Source: Tilletia caries (Eukaryota; Basidiomycota; Exobasidiomycetes; Tilletiales; Tilletiaceae). From it: a stretch of 64,000 nucleotides of DNA. The stretch covers positions 1,302,001 to 1,366,000 of the forward strand of contig JALUTQ010000005.1 of NCBI GenBank assembly GCA_032718865.1, written 5' to 3'. The translations under genes were made by a program, and so were the position numbers. Every line of letters begins with the position of its first letter. Position 1 is the stretch's first letter. Below are positions 21,101 to 33,558 of the stretch, piece by piece. The notes beneath the pieces were generated by a model. That model ran no database searches and was not told where the DNA came from. It was given only the letters and a program-made list of their open reading frames with translations.

Positions 21101-24100
21101 GACCTTCGTCAACTTAAGGATGATGTCAGTCAGGCGCGGAGAGAGTCGGCGAAGGCGGGTGCCAAGGCGGCAAGGGAGAAGGCCAGTCGAGAGGCTGCAG
21201 ATGGTGAGTTACCTGAATTCTTTGCTAGTCTTGCGTTAGTGGGCTTGACTCTGTCGGCGCACATGCTGATGCTTGAAGTTTCTCTCGAGCAGAGCGATAC
21301 CTGATGCTGCAACAATCCTTCGAGATGCAGCGTGATGAAACACACGAGCTGTCTCGACAGGCCCAGAAGCTGCGCAACAACTACGCCAAAGCGGAAATTT
21401 CGATTCAGGCACTCGATTCGAACCTCAGCGATGCGCGTGCAAGTCTTGAGCAGGCCCGGACGGCAGCTGCCAATGCCACCGCCGAGCGTGATCTCGCCAA
21501 GAGCATGGAGAAGAGGGTCATGGACGAGCATCGCAGCCTGCTGGCGGAGCGCTCGAGCCTTACGCAGCTCCTGCAATCGGTTCAGATGATGCAGCTCGAT
21601 CTCGAAAAGGCTGGATCGCAGAACCGCGAACGACTTGAGTCCCAGGTTGGCACACTCGAGACCACGGTCAGGGACCTCAAGGAGCGTCTGGCCAAGGAGG
21701 AGGCTGATCACCGTGACTCCATGCTCCGTCGCGAAGTCGAGGCCAAGGAAGCGCATACGAAGTTGGACGCTGCCAATGCAGAATTGCTCGAAGCGAAGAA
21801 GCAACTCGTCGACACGAATGGCAAGCTCACCCAGCTCAGCACCAAGCACGACGAACTTTCGAACGACCTTCAACTCAAGATTGAGAAGTTGGCCGTGTAT
21901 GAGCGCCAGTCCTCCGAGGAGGACTCTGATGGGGTCAGCAAGGAGAAGAAGCTCGAAATGGAGCTTGCGGAGGTGCGGGGTAACCTCAAGGCACTGGCGG
22001 TGGAGCTCGAATCTACCAAGGCGCACATGGAGCAGTACAAGAGCATTGCACAGGGTGCGGAAGATGCGACGGAGCAGTTGCAGGCAACTCTCGAGGAAAC
22101 GAAGAAGGATGCGACGGAGCAAGTCGCTGCGAAGGAGGTAAGTGTTTTGACCTCTGACCAGTCCGTGCGAAACTTGGCATGAAGGGCTGACTTTATTTTC
22201 CACGACAGAATGAGATGAACTCGATCAAGCAGCGTATGAACACCTTCATCGACGAGCTCAACAAGACGCAAGAGGAAGCTGCGGACCTGAAGAAGCAGCT
22301 GTCCGCACAACGGGCAGAATTCAACAGTCAGAAGAAGGAGCTCGAGGACACGCTCACTCAGCTTACCGGCGCCGAGGAAGCTGCCAACGCTCGCGAAGGC
22401 CCCATTCGCAGCGACCGCGATCAACAGGCTCGACTGGCCGAAGAGGCGGAACGTAAATACCAGAGCGAGCTCGTTTCGCATGCCAAGGACGTCGAGGAGC
22501 TTCACCGAGTCCGCGATCAGCTGCGGAGTGCGCAGACTGAGAGTCGCGAGGCTGTCAAAGCTAAGGAGACGGCTGAGGCCAAGTTGACTGGCTCGGAGGC
22601 GAGCTGGTCTGCGCAGCGGGAGGCGATTGGACGGGAGATGGACGACCTCAAGAAGAGGTGAGTAAATTGTTGCGCATTGTACGCGTGGCTAAAGGCCATA
22701 AGCTGACTCGCCTCTTTCCGCTGTCCTGGTTAGCATGGACGATCTCAAGAAGCAGAACGCGCTGCTGCACGATGCTCTCGAGTCAGCCAACGACCAGGCT
22801 AACAAGCTTCGGCAAGCTCATGCGGAGTCCAGCGCGGACAACTTTGATCCCGACCAAAGCGTCAGTACCCTCCCGTCTGCGGAACTTGGCGAGGTGGTGC
22901 GGTTCCTTCGTAAGGAAAAGGAGATCGTCGACGTTCAGCTCGAGCTCAGCCGTCAAGAGGCTGCCCGGCTGCGTCAAAGTCTCGACTATGCCAATGCGGC
23001 TATCGACAAGTTGCGGACCGAGCTTTCGGAAGAACGTGGCAAGGTTGTGGCCGCTTCTGGCAGCTCAGCTCAACAACAGGACCTACTCGAAAAGGTGCAG
23101 CAGGTCAACCTCCTTCGCGAGAGTAATGCTACGCTTCGACAGGAGACGGAGCGCGCCAAATCGCGGATTGCGACACTCGAAGTGCAGCTGCGCACCATTC
23201 AGACAGAATTGCAGCCCCTGCGCGAGCGTGCTACCATGGCCGAAGCTGAGCTGGAGAGCAGCCGAGAACAGGCCAAGATTCTGGAGGAAGACTCGAAGCG
23301 GTGGCAGACACGGGTGCAGAACATCCTGGCTCAGTACAACCAGCAGGACCCCGAAGAAGTTCGGAGTCTCAAGGAGCAGGCTGCCAAGGTGGACGGACTT
23401 GTCGAGACCAATCAGAGGTTGCAAGGAGAGCTTGCTGCAGTGAGTGCCCTTCGTACCGTTTTGACGGATTATCGAGGACATCACCAGCTCAATCGGCGCT
23501 GACATTATCACTGACTTTGATTGCGCAGGCTAACTCGAAGTTTGAGGGCATCAAGAATTCATTCTCCATGCTCCGCAACCAGACCAAGACCAGACTGGAG
23601 CAAAGCTCTGCACAACTCGAAGAAGCCAAGAAGCAGATCTCCACCAAGGAGCAAGAGCATTCCGAGGCTCTTACTGCTCTGCAGACCAAGCTCGACGCTG
23701 CCACTGCCAATGCAGAAAGCGAATCCGGTGTCAAAGCGGTGGCAGAGGCTCAGGGCCAGTGGAACGAGGAGAAGAAGCAGCTTGAACAGCGCAACGAGAC
23801 ACATCTCGCCCGAGCGAAAGAGTTCCTCTCTTTGAGGGTAAGTGGTCATTCAGGCGTGTACGGAGAGGAAGGTTCCCATTTTTCTGATTCATTCTTCTTG
23901 TGCATCAACAGAGAGTAGCCGAAGCTGCGCAGAAGGAGGCGGAGACCAAACTCACCGACTTGCAGAAGGAGTTGGATGAAATCCGCTCGGGCAACTCGGC
24001 CGAGATCGAGAAGGCGGTCGCCGAAAGATTGGCCGAGTTCAAGAAGAGCGCCGAGATGGGTGGTCAACTCGACGAAGCGGACTCCAACCTGTTGTCCTTG

Positions 24101-25087
24101 CAAGAACGTCTGGCAAAGCAGGAAGAAGAACTCAAGCAAGCGCAAGCCCGAATTGCGGAGCTCGAGGCTGCTCTGGCTGCTACTGCCTCAGGCGACGACA
24201 ACGGTGATGAAGATGCCGACGGCGAGGACGACGCAGCTTCCGCCGCGGAGATCGAGGCGCTGAAGGCCAAGCATGCACAGGAGCTGACCGAGGTCCGAAC
24301 GGAGGCAACAGCGCGGGCTATGGAGAAGCAACAGGAGCTCGAGGCCCAGATCGCCAAGATGAAGAAGGAACAGGCTGCTGTCGAGGACGGAACGGGAGCT
24401 GCTGCCGCGGCCTCGGCCGAGCCTAACCCCGAGAAGGTGGAAGAGGAGGTTCAAAAACGACTTTCTGCCCTTGAGTCGGAGCGCGAAGCCGCGCAGACAT
24501 CTGCACTGAAGGCTGCGGTCGAAGCTCAGTTGAAGGAGGTTGCGGAGAAGCACAAGGAGGAGGTTGCCGATGCGGTCGAGCGTGCCAAGAACGAGGCCAA
24601 TCTGCGGAATCAGCTACACCTGTCGAAGCGCGACAAGACGATTCTCAACCTTCAGAAGGAGCTGACGGAGCTCAAAGGACAGGGTGAGCCCGCGAAGGAG
24701 GAGGAAAAGCCGGTTGCTAGCACGTCCAAAGAGGCTGCTCCTGCCGCTGCGGAACCTGCACCTGCAGATGCGTCAAAAGAGGCGTCAACTTCTGCTGCAG
24801 CGACAGCGGCTGCCAGGCCTCTCGCTGGGCAAACCATCGCCGGGCGAGTAAACCGGACACTCCGAGGGAATACGATCAGGGGCAGCGGCGGCGCTGCCGT
24901 GGCCGGATCCAGCACCGACGCAGCACCACCCACATCATCCGCAGCTCCCGCAGCACCCACAGGACCCGCCAAGCGCAAGGCGGCGACGGGCGAGGACGCT
25001 GGGAACACTTCTACGGAGAAGGGGCCGGCGAAGAAACAGGCCCGCAGCGGCGGTGGACGTGCTGGACGACGTGGCCCGCAATCATGA
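18119..25087 (+). CDS. MLP1: Tpr/Mlp1-like nuclear pore basket protein
   Basis: Filament-forming nucleoporin of the nuclear basket, involved in mRNA quality control and anchoring of pore-associated factors. Seven exons; introns 19322-19411, 21204-21292, 22138-22208, 22658-22733, 23440-23528, 23838-23911, all GT-AG; 6480 coding bases, 2159 residues, close to the family's usual size. The first intron (90 bp) has no stop in frame, so retention would be invisible in translation. The N-terminus has an acidic block (about residues 45-100) and a short Gln run. From about residue 195 to 1900 the protein is almost continuous coiled coil with heptad Leu/Ala and Glu/Lys/Arg. Family-like segments include YHELSVATEELRREREEH and QNQRLLRMTRELASRMEARD. 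The C-terminal 150 residues are Ala/Pro/Ser-rich and basic, ending in a Gly-Arg tail. Start ATG is the first in the frame after the promoter. Confidence 0.93.
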
Positions 25088-26658
25088 TTCGGGTTTCGTC
25101 ATGTGCTTCCGTCTCTATATGCTCCCCTTGCCCACTTGGAGACACTCCTCCCCTCCCCGGCTCTATCGTCTTTTGCCAGGTCACTCAAAGAATGACATTG
25201 TATTTGACATGCTTGCGAGTTGCGTTGCGCGCCTGAAAGCTACCGAAGACTGTTTGCTTGTGACCTATGACGCGCCGTTTTGATACTCTTTTCTGCTTTC
25301 TGCTTTCTGCTTTCTGCTTTCTGCTTTCTGATTCTGAATTCTGCCCGTTCCGGCCAACCTCAACACTCACATGGGACGTCGACAGCACCGCATATCGCAT
25401 ACATACAACTGATTCCAACTCTACCACAGATATATGTAATCCGAAGCTTCCGCTTTCTTCCCCTCCAGTAGATCACCTAAACGCGCCTCAGTGAGTACAT
25501 TCTGGACCTTCGCGTGCTCTGGTGGAAGGTTGTTATGGAAACGTTCCGAACCGTTCAGGTGCCTAGCTAACTTGTTACTTGACTGTCCCGCTTTCGGCCA
25601 TAGCCCTTCCCCATCCCCCGTCGACCTGCACACTTCGTGAGCCGTCCTTCCTGTGTGCCGCTGTCGGGCTTAGCTGGTGCGCGTGCCGCTACTGTTGCTG
25701 TTCTGGTCGCCGTGGCTGACTCTGACCTCTCACTTATTCGTATCCGCAGGTTGATCCGTCGCGCTGCTCCGCCGCGGTCTTGCGCATTGGAAGCCACCAC
25801 CAGCACGCCAGAAGGAGGTGAGAACGATCCAAGATGCTCTTCTGCTGCTCGTCGCTGCTGAATGTATCTTTTCACTCCGCTTCTGCAGGTCATTCCGCCA
25901 TACTTTGCGCGGTTGCGCCTGTGCGCCACCTGGTGGCTGGTATCTGTGCGCGTCCACACGCCGCACCAGTCCCAAGACAGGTGAGTCGTCCCTCCCCCCC
26001 TCTCCTTACCATCCCAAGTCTTCCCATCTCTTCATCGCTTCTCATCTGTGCCTGAACCTGACGCCTTCATTGCTCCCGTCCCATAGATCTGAAGGCACAC
26101 CGTCCGAGTCTTGCGGCGTCATCGGCTGCGCCGGTTGGGGACTCGTCACACACCCATCTCCCCCTCCTTTTTCCTCACGACGAACCCTACTTCGCCTTGC
26201 TGGCAGTAAGTGAACATATTGGTCCGATTGCTAATCTCTTCCTCTCAATCTACAGTTTTCCGCGGTGTGCGTCGGCCGTTGCTGACCTCTCTATCCCCTC
26301 AGGACCGAACTGATCATTCTTTCTCTGCAGTCTGTAAGCTTTGAGCACCCCGACACTTGCATCGTCCTCAGGAGCCCGCTTTCCTTCTTCCCTCACAGGT
26401 CTTTCCGCATGCCGTTGAACCACAGCAAGTCTATCTCCTATGTAAATGCTACATTGCTACTGCGACACTACGGGCAGCAATATCATATAACCGTGACTTT
26501 AGCTGAGCCGTGTCTGGACTGAGCCTGGGGCCTGTGAAATGAACCCGGGAAGCTGTTCCCTGGAGCTGATGTGGTCACTACCAGCGACAAGGTGTGGAGA
26601 ATCGATGTCCAATGAATGGTCTTCATGCTCCTGTGTCGATAAGTAGGTCGTGTCTATT

Positions 26659-27392
26659 CGAGAACGGGTGAATGTCCCGATCTATGGTCGGTTCGCCCCG
26701 AGCACCCCGGCACTGACCCCGATCTATGGTTGAGTGACCCCATAAAGATGGTCATGTGACCCCATAAAGATGGTCGATTGAGCCCGTAAAAAACGCAATT
26801 TCGGTGCATTGACCCCGTAAGATTAGTACATTGAACCCATAAAGATGGTCGATTGGCCCCATAAAGATGGTGGACAGAGCCCGTAATGTCTATTTCAGCC
26901 GGATAGAGCGGTAGTGTGTACTGACCCTGTCCAAACGACCGGTCGGGCCTTCAGGTATGTAAGAGGGATCAACTCACACACAAGTCGAGCTTCTGTGAAG
27001 CGTTTCTGCCCGTCGACGAGCTCTCAAAGTGAATTACGTCGCCGAAGACCGCCATCCCGGCCCGCCTATGACCGGATATGACCCTGGAAGCTCAGTACAG
27101 TTACTTCAGGCACCCTGGCCGCTGTAGAATAATTTATCTGGAAGATTTGGAAGCAGGGAAGGTCGCCAAAGGCGATTTGAGATTTTTATGGGGCCAGTGC
27201 CCTGCCTTATGGGGCCAATCGACCATCTTTATGGGTTCAATCGCCTTTGTTTATGGGTTCAGTCGCCGATAATTACGGGCTGAACCGCCTCAGCTTACGG
27301 GCTCAATTCAAAAAACGCTTACGGGCCTACGGGGCCAATCGCCTCATGCTCGGGGCGAATCGACCATAGATCGGGACATTCAGGTTACTTGC
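26659..27392. repeat. Inner inverted-repeat element with CCATAAAGATGGTCGATTG repeats
   Basis: TGAATGTCCCGATCTATGG and the following 17 bp at 26669-26704 recur inverted at 27347-27382. Inside, copies of CCCATAAAGATGGTCGATTG are direct in the left half (26735-26880) and inverted in the right half (27205-27245). The 9-bp word GTGTCTATT stands at 26650-26658 and 27393-27401, which could be a target duplication, but the second copy also overlaps the end of the next inverted repeat, so the boundary is unsure. Confidence 0.55.
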
Positions 27393-27393
27393 G

Positions 27394-27868
27394 TGTCTAT
27401 TGGCCGACCCCGGTCGGTACTCGACCCCCGGGGTCGGTACCCACTCAGGACCGACCCCATGTTTTAGAACCGACCCTATGTCTATTGATCGACCCCACGC
27501 CGTAAAAGTCTCAGCAGACCTAGAATAGGCCGGTTTACACATCGAAAACTGATTGCCTAATTTTACCTCAGTGACAGGGACGTCTTTTTCCTTGTCCCCG
27601 CGCTCCGAGCCGCTCCGCCTGCCTTTCAGTCTGAGCCATAAGACGGGTGTGGGAGAAATTCTGAAAGTCGGCTCAGCAATTTTCAGGACTGACACTAAAG
27701 GGGTTTTTACCCGGCTCGAGACCAGAGGAGGCTCGAGCGCAGGGTCACAACGGTCCGAGCGGTGGTCTGGAGTGCACGGTGACACGGGGTCGGTTTTCAG
27801 ACGGTTCCCTTTGTCCTCCGACCCGGTCGGTCGACTGACCAAAACCGACCGGGGTCGGCCAATAGACA
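27394..27868. repeat. Small inverted-repeat element (475 bp)
   Basis: TGTCTATTGGCCGACCCCGG and five more bases (27394-27418) recur as an exact complement at 27844-27868. The interior is rich in GACCCC/GGGGTC words and has no gene. I could not find a target duplication. Confidence 0.55.
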
Positions 27869-28263
27869 AAACCCGATAAGTATAGGCAAGAACGGGCAGA
27901 ATTCATAACCAGAATACCAGAATCAGAAAGCAGAAAGCAGAAAGCAGAAAGCAGAAAGCAGAAAGCAGAAAACAGAAAGCAGAAAAGAGTATCAAAACGG
28001 CGCGTCATAGTGACCAGGGTAGACACTAGACACGCTTTGCGGCCGCTTCATGGCGCAGGTAAAATCTCGAGACTGTCGAGAACAGGGACCTTCAAGATTC
28101 AATTTAAGATCGAGGAAGTGCGTCAGAAAAACCGGGAGAAAGCCTGGCATCCTTGAGAGTTCACGAGAAGAGACACGCACCACTTTGACAGTCTGAACTG
28201 CACCAGCTTGCCCACCTTGAGTATCTTCCTTGCAAGTCCACAAGCCAAGCTCCGCGACACGAT

Positions 28264-30195
28264 ATGCCGGCAGGCACAACAGGAACAGGGTCGCGTCGCT
28301 CTACAAGAAGCAAAGGGCAGAAGGAAGATCTTGGAGTCAGTCAGGTGAGTACGACATCACGATTGCCACTTGCCTCGTCGTGTGCTGACGCCTTTGCGTC
28401 TTCATCCCCTCAGGCGCCTGTCCCGCCTACTGCTCCGTCGGCCGCTATTGCCCCACCGCCTACTGCTGCCGCATTGACGCCTGCTGCTGCTGCTCCGTCG
28501 TCCGCCATCGCCTCGGCGCCTGCTGCTGCCGCTCTGTCGACTGCTGCTGCTGCTCCGTCGCCTGCTGCCGCTACGCCTGCTGCCGCTGCGCCGACGCCCG
28601 GTGCTGCTGCTGCAGTCTCTACACCGGCCGCGAGTGTTCCCCGTCGGCCTCGAAAGCGTCGAGCCGGCAGCGCAGCGCAGCGCCTCGTCCCTTTCACCTT
28701 CCCCCTCGAGAAGCCATCCCGCAAGCAACGCATGCGCAAACCCCATCTCTCGCCCATCAAGCGCGCACCACCGCCCAAGACGATACCTCCAACTCCATCT
28801 CCTCCATCTCTCGCGCCCCCGACCCTCGGTCGGCCTCCACACCACGCCAAGTCGACTCACCAGAGGGAAGGAGCGCGTCGAAATCGAATGTGGCGGTTGA
28901 TCGAAGGTCTGTTGAAGGAGGAAGAGGAGAAGATGGCAGTGTGAGTATGCTAGACCTAGTCAATGGTCATCAATTGATGGCAACAGATACATGTACTGAC
29001 CCTTGGGTTCCGGACTTGTGTGGGAGCTGTAGGACACTGAAAACGACAAACACAGTACGAGACCAAGATGGACAGAGACGGAGGAAAGGGAGTTGGCAGC
29101 GGCTGTGTGGGATTCTACGACGCTGCAGAGTATGATTCTTCCAGGTCGGGCAGCAGAGGATAACACTTCTGCTCCGAAGATCAAGCTCAACCAGGTGCTC
29201 CGCGACGTCATCAAAGTCCTCAGACAGGCCGGCATCGATCGGAAGCTCACGGCAGATTCATGCGGCAATAAAATACGAAGCATGACAAAGGCCTACATGA
29301 GAGCTCGAGACGCTCTCTCGGAGACGGGACAGAGCAAGACGGCAGACGAGATCAGAGGCAACAGTCGACTGGAAGAAGAGCGAGCGGAGTCTTGCCGCGT
29401 TTGCCATTTCTTCGAGACCTGGCACGAGATGATGCTCGATCGGCGCTCTCAACCCCCCGCCGCGCATCAGAAGGCCCATTCCACGCGGTCAAATCGTGGA
29501 GAGCCAACAAACCAGGGTCGCTCAGGAGCAGGAAGGAGGGGTTATGAGGTCCATGGACCAAGACGAGTTCAACGATGGGTTGACTTCGAATGAAGACGAC
29601 GGAGAGGGAAGTCATGCGGACAATGATGGTGAGCGGCATAAGGATGGAGAGGATGGGGAAGAGGATGGCGTGCATGATCCCGAACCAACTTCAAGGAAGG
29701 GGAAGGGGAAGGGGAAGGGGAAGGGGAAGGGGAAGGGAAAGGGGAAGGGGAAGGGGAAGGGGAAGGGGAAGGGGAAGGGGAAGGGGAAGGGGAAGGGGAA
29801 GGGGAAGGGGGTCGTCCGAGACTTTCAGCCACTCGGAGAAGGTATCGAAGACCTTGAGACCGACGACGCCGCTTCCCCTGCTCCCGGTCCATCAAGGAAA
29901 CCCCTCGCCGAAACCTCGGGAAAGCGTAAGAGACCCGGTCCGAGCAAACCGGATGCTCTGGAGGAAATGACATCTTTTTTCAAAGAAAGCAGCCAGGCTG
30001 CAGAGGCTCGACGTCAGAGATGGGAGGCGGAGCAGGAACAGCGGGCAGAGGACAGCCGTCGACGAGAGGAAGCACTTCAAGCTCGCCACGATGCCGAGAT
30101 GGACGTGCGACGTCAAGAGGCCGCCGCAAATCAGAACATGGCCAAGGCTATCTTCGCACTTGTTCAAGCCAATCAAGGACGACCTTCGCATAGTT
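28264..30195 (+). pseudogene. Harbinger-associated Myb/SANT-like gene with probable frameshift
   Basis: Exons 28264-28344, 28414-28940 and from 29056 join through GT-AG introns. The protein starts basic, then has a long Ala/Pro/Ser repeat region (exon 2), and exon 3 opens with TRPRWTETEERELAAAVWD, a SANT-type helix followed by a basic region to about 29340. After a run of six C (29453-29458) the reading frame ends soon at 29593, while the -1-shifted frame continues for over 200 residues with an acidic stretch, a Gly-Lys repeat and a charged coiled coil. One C fewer would give a continuous reading, so I infer a one-base insertion or a sequencing error. The true 3' end is unclear; a splice-like GTGAGT lies at 30196. 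Confidence 0.65.
29695..29812 (+). repeat. AAGGGG hexanucleotide microsatellite
   Basis: About 19-20 tandem copies of AAGGGG with one variant unit, inside the Myb-like gene of Harbinger 2. In the coding frame it gives alternating Gly and Lys. The G-rich strand could form G-quadruplexes. Confidence 0.9.
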
Positions 30196-31427
30196 GTGAG
30201 TATAAAACAGATGCTATTCAACCTCGTGCTATGTACATATCATCATCGGCGTTGACTCTGCTCTTCCCTTTGCACACGACGCCTCTCTTGACTCAGAAGC
30301 TGTTGTCGTTTCTGTCTCCGGTCCGCCGCTGCCTGCTGCTCTGCCGTCCTCTCGTTGAATCGAGAACGGCTCGTCGTATCCTCGAACGTGTAGGAGTGGG
30401 CACGGTTCAAGGCTCTGTGGAGAGTCTCTCGGACCGTCTTCGCCTCCTCGATACGAGCATTCTTGCGGGCGTTGGCGGTCATTACACGCTCCCTGTTTCG
30501 CTCCGCTGTTCGTCTCGTTCCCTCTTCTTCCGCTCGTCTAGCCCATGCCCTTCGTTGCTCCTGAGAGTCTGTATCGTCCATCTCCCACCAGTTGTCCTCC
30601 TCAGCCAGCTCCTTTCCTAGTCCGTCCTCGATATAAATCTTGTACTTAGCTGCATCATCCCATCCCATAGCCAAGTTATGAAGACAAATGCAAGCCAAAA
30701 TGCTGTCTTGAGTTCGAAGCTCTCCCTCCTCGGAGACTATGATCCCCCTCATGCCCTTCAGACACGCAAATCGTCCCTTTATGTAGCCCATTGAGTGCTC
30801 AGCCCGTACGCGAAGATGACTGAGCCAAAAGTTGAAGCGTCGAAGGTCTTTGGATTTTCGAATCTCTTGATGCCTGTAGGGAGCGACGATGTACGAATGG
30901 TAGGGGTAGCCCTTGTCGGCCCAAATCCATTCTCCTGGCTCCAGATAGTAGTTTGGAGCCTGCGCGACCGCTGATTCTGCCCATGCGCTCTGGTCTCCGG
31001 TCGCCCCCCTTGGCCCAATGCAATATGAGATGATTCGCAAGGTGGTGGGCAGAGCGACGAGCTGGACGTTGAGACTGTTCCGATGTTTTCGATTGAAGAA
31101 TCCCTCGCCGTGACCGAGTCCTGGCGCCCAAGCAAGGTTGACGTGCGTACCATCCACAGTCGCGAACCCGTCCCTCCATTCTGGCACTCCAGACCTCACT
31201 TCGATCCAGTCCTTTGCCTGCTCCTTCTCCTCTTCGCTCGCCCAATCTACCAGATAGCTCTCCAATGCCACCATCCCCCTGATCACGGCCACTGTCCAGT
31301 TGTACACCGAGCCCACACCACAACCAGCAATGGCAGCAATCTGCTCGGCAGATGCTGCTTGTCCGTCGTGCCCAAGACGAAACAAGGCAACCGAGAGCTT
31401 CTCCTCGACGGAGGCAGGGGCTCCTCT

Positions 31428-31706
31428 TATACTAGCGAGCCTGCGAGGGTGCCAGTAGAGGGAGCCTGTAGAGCAGATATGTGTGCAAATAGCAGAGATT
31501 GAAGAGTGAATATATGACAAGGCAGAGAACTAAGTACAATGATGAGCTCAAGAAGGGTAACGATGAGAGCGAGGGGAAAAGTGTGACGTGGGAAAAGTGG
31601 AGAGAAGTGGAGGTGATGTTGCTATGCGGTATGCGTGAGAGCGAAAGGGAAAGAAAGATAAGGAAAGGAGATAAGATAGTGGAGCCACGTGGTCCCATCC
31701 AGCACA
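31428..31706 (-). repeat. 3' LTR of the short retrotransposon
   Basis: 279 bp, nearly identical to 33559-33836; I count about three differences (two substitutions and one G-run length change). On the minus strand it runs from TGTGCTGG to CTAGTATA. Confidence 0.85.
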
Positions 31707-33558
31707 TGCCGCCCCAAAAAAGACGACTGTCCCTAGTCGTGATCGAGACTGGGAACTGCCGCGGGTAGGGGAGAAGAGAGAAGAATGGCTACGTGCGCAT
31801 AGGATGAACGCATGGCCAGGACGGGCAGGGAAGGGAAGCTGTGTGGAAGGACCGTAGAAGGGGACGAGAGAGCGTGAAACGAGAGAGGAGGTGGAAGAGA
31901 ACCGAAAAAAAAGAGATGGCAAAGGGCGGATGCAGTTCGGACAGAGAGGTATCAAGCATTGCCAATGTGCGAGTGGACGATGATATGGCGTGCGATGCCG
32001 TAAATGCTGCGTCCGGGGGGACCAAGGCAGGCATCAAGGTCGACGCGCAGAGGAGCACCGACCTCAGTACCGATGTTGATACCGAGCTGGCGTCCTGAGG
32101 CCGGAGGCGTATTCGTCACAGCTACCGTGTCTGTGTCCTCGGCGGTGATCTCCGGGAGCGCAACCACCGCAGTACCCGAGGCGGAACCAGGCCAGTATCG
32201 GTGTCCCAGTGTCTGTCACTGTGACTCCGTCCATAATGTGATTCGTGAGAGCATCGCGATCCCTGACGCGCCAGTTGTCGTGTGCTCGGAAGAGAAGAAC
32301 GCGATGAAAGGAGAGCGAATGGAGTTGTTCTGATTCATCGTCACGCGCGCTCGAGCAGCCATTGAAGGGCACGGGACAGAAGCTTGTGAACCGACGGCGC
32401 AAAGTGTTTGTGGTCGTGGAACGCCGTGAAACCATGACGACGGAGTGACGGACGCGGGAAAAGAGGGCGGTGCTTGGGAAGATTGGTACTGTCGGGATCG
32501 ACCGGACTGAAATGTTGGAGAAGCAGCGCTGAAGGTGCTGCATTTCGGTGCCGGTTTGGTGTCATCGGGGCCAAATCACCAGTAGGCGGAGCAGCGCGCG
32601 GTGGTAAAGGGGTCATAGCGAGGGTGTTGACCGGCACCGGTGCTGTTGTTGTGGCTGGCGGTCCTAAGAGAGCTACTGTTGCTGCTGACGTGGGAAAAGA
32701 AGAGTGTCAGCAAGCGGCGAACCGCAAGTCTCGCCGATGGAAGTTGCTGTGCCATCAATGTGTGGTCGAATCTGGCGTCCAGAGTCCAGACCGACGGAAG
32801 GCAGAAAGCAGCAGCGCCGACAGCCGGGGTTGCGTTGAGGGCGAGCTCGTGAGGCGTGTGGATGGCGATAGGGTATGAGGTGAATATTGTGGAGGACAGG
32901 CAGCAGTGGCCGTGGGGAGATGGTTGTCGATGGACGAGAAAAGAGGCACCGAGAGCCGACTCAAAGTTCGATGATGTCGTGAGGGCCGGTGAACGAAGAT
33001 GTGCAGGTAAGATGTTTAGGTGGGCCTGCCGATTGGGGGTGTCGGAAAGCAGAGGATGAGCGGGAAAGGCGAGAAAACATCGAGGCCGTCGTCGGGGTCG
33101 TGGTCGAGGTCGAGGTCGAGGTCGAGAGGTCCTTCGCTGCGATCGTTGGCGAGCGCGCAGACAAGGGGGACTCGCGGTAGGAGAATGGACGCCTCGCGCG
33201 ACGAAGAAGATGTCTTGAGGTCTTGATGCTTGAGGAAGGAAGAAGAAGAGGTAGGAAGAGAAGGAGTAGGAGAGAGAGAGAAGTAGTGCGAAGGAAACAG
33301 TCGGGAACGCGCGAGGGTCAACAGAGGCTCGGCGTTGGCGACGGAGAAGAAGTCGGGAACGCGCGAGGGTCAACAGAGACTCGGCGTTGGCGACGGTGAG
33401 AACAGAGGGCCGGAGCTGAGAGCTGGGGCGGTCTGGAGTGCTGGAGCCGGGGCTGGAGCATAGGGTGTCTCGACGAGAGAACTTTGGAAGTTGATGGTCG
33501 TCGTGGGCTGCTGAGGATCGTCGGGTCGATGGTCAGCAAGAGAATCCTCTCATCACCA

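Larger units (their letters stand above)
25266..28009. mobile_element. Non-autonomous inverted-repeat element with 6-bp target duplication
   Basis: Left end TATGACGCGCCGTTTTGATA (25266) and its complement at 27990-28009 start long inverted repeats of roughly 85-115 bp that include a TTTCTGC pentanucleotide-like tract (25290-25330; complement 27920-27985). Both ends are flanked by GTGACC (25260-25265 and 28010-28015). No reading frame longer than 200 residues is present. It lies 180 bp after the Tpr stop. The left half (25480-26340) has many canonical splice motifs but no coding signal; the right half holds two further inverted-repeat pairs. Superfamily unknown; a 6-bp duplication fits few described groups. 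Confidence 0.8.

Noticed and set aside
28402..28860. Long minus-strand Arg/Gly/Ala-rich frames
   Set aside because: Antisense of the low-complexity Ala/Pro exon of the Myb-like gene; periodic composition keeps several frames open.
30196..30620. Plus-strand frame continuing after the Myb-like gene
   Set aside because: It is antisense to the C-terminus of the Harbinger transposase and has no coding pattern of its own.
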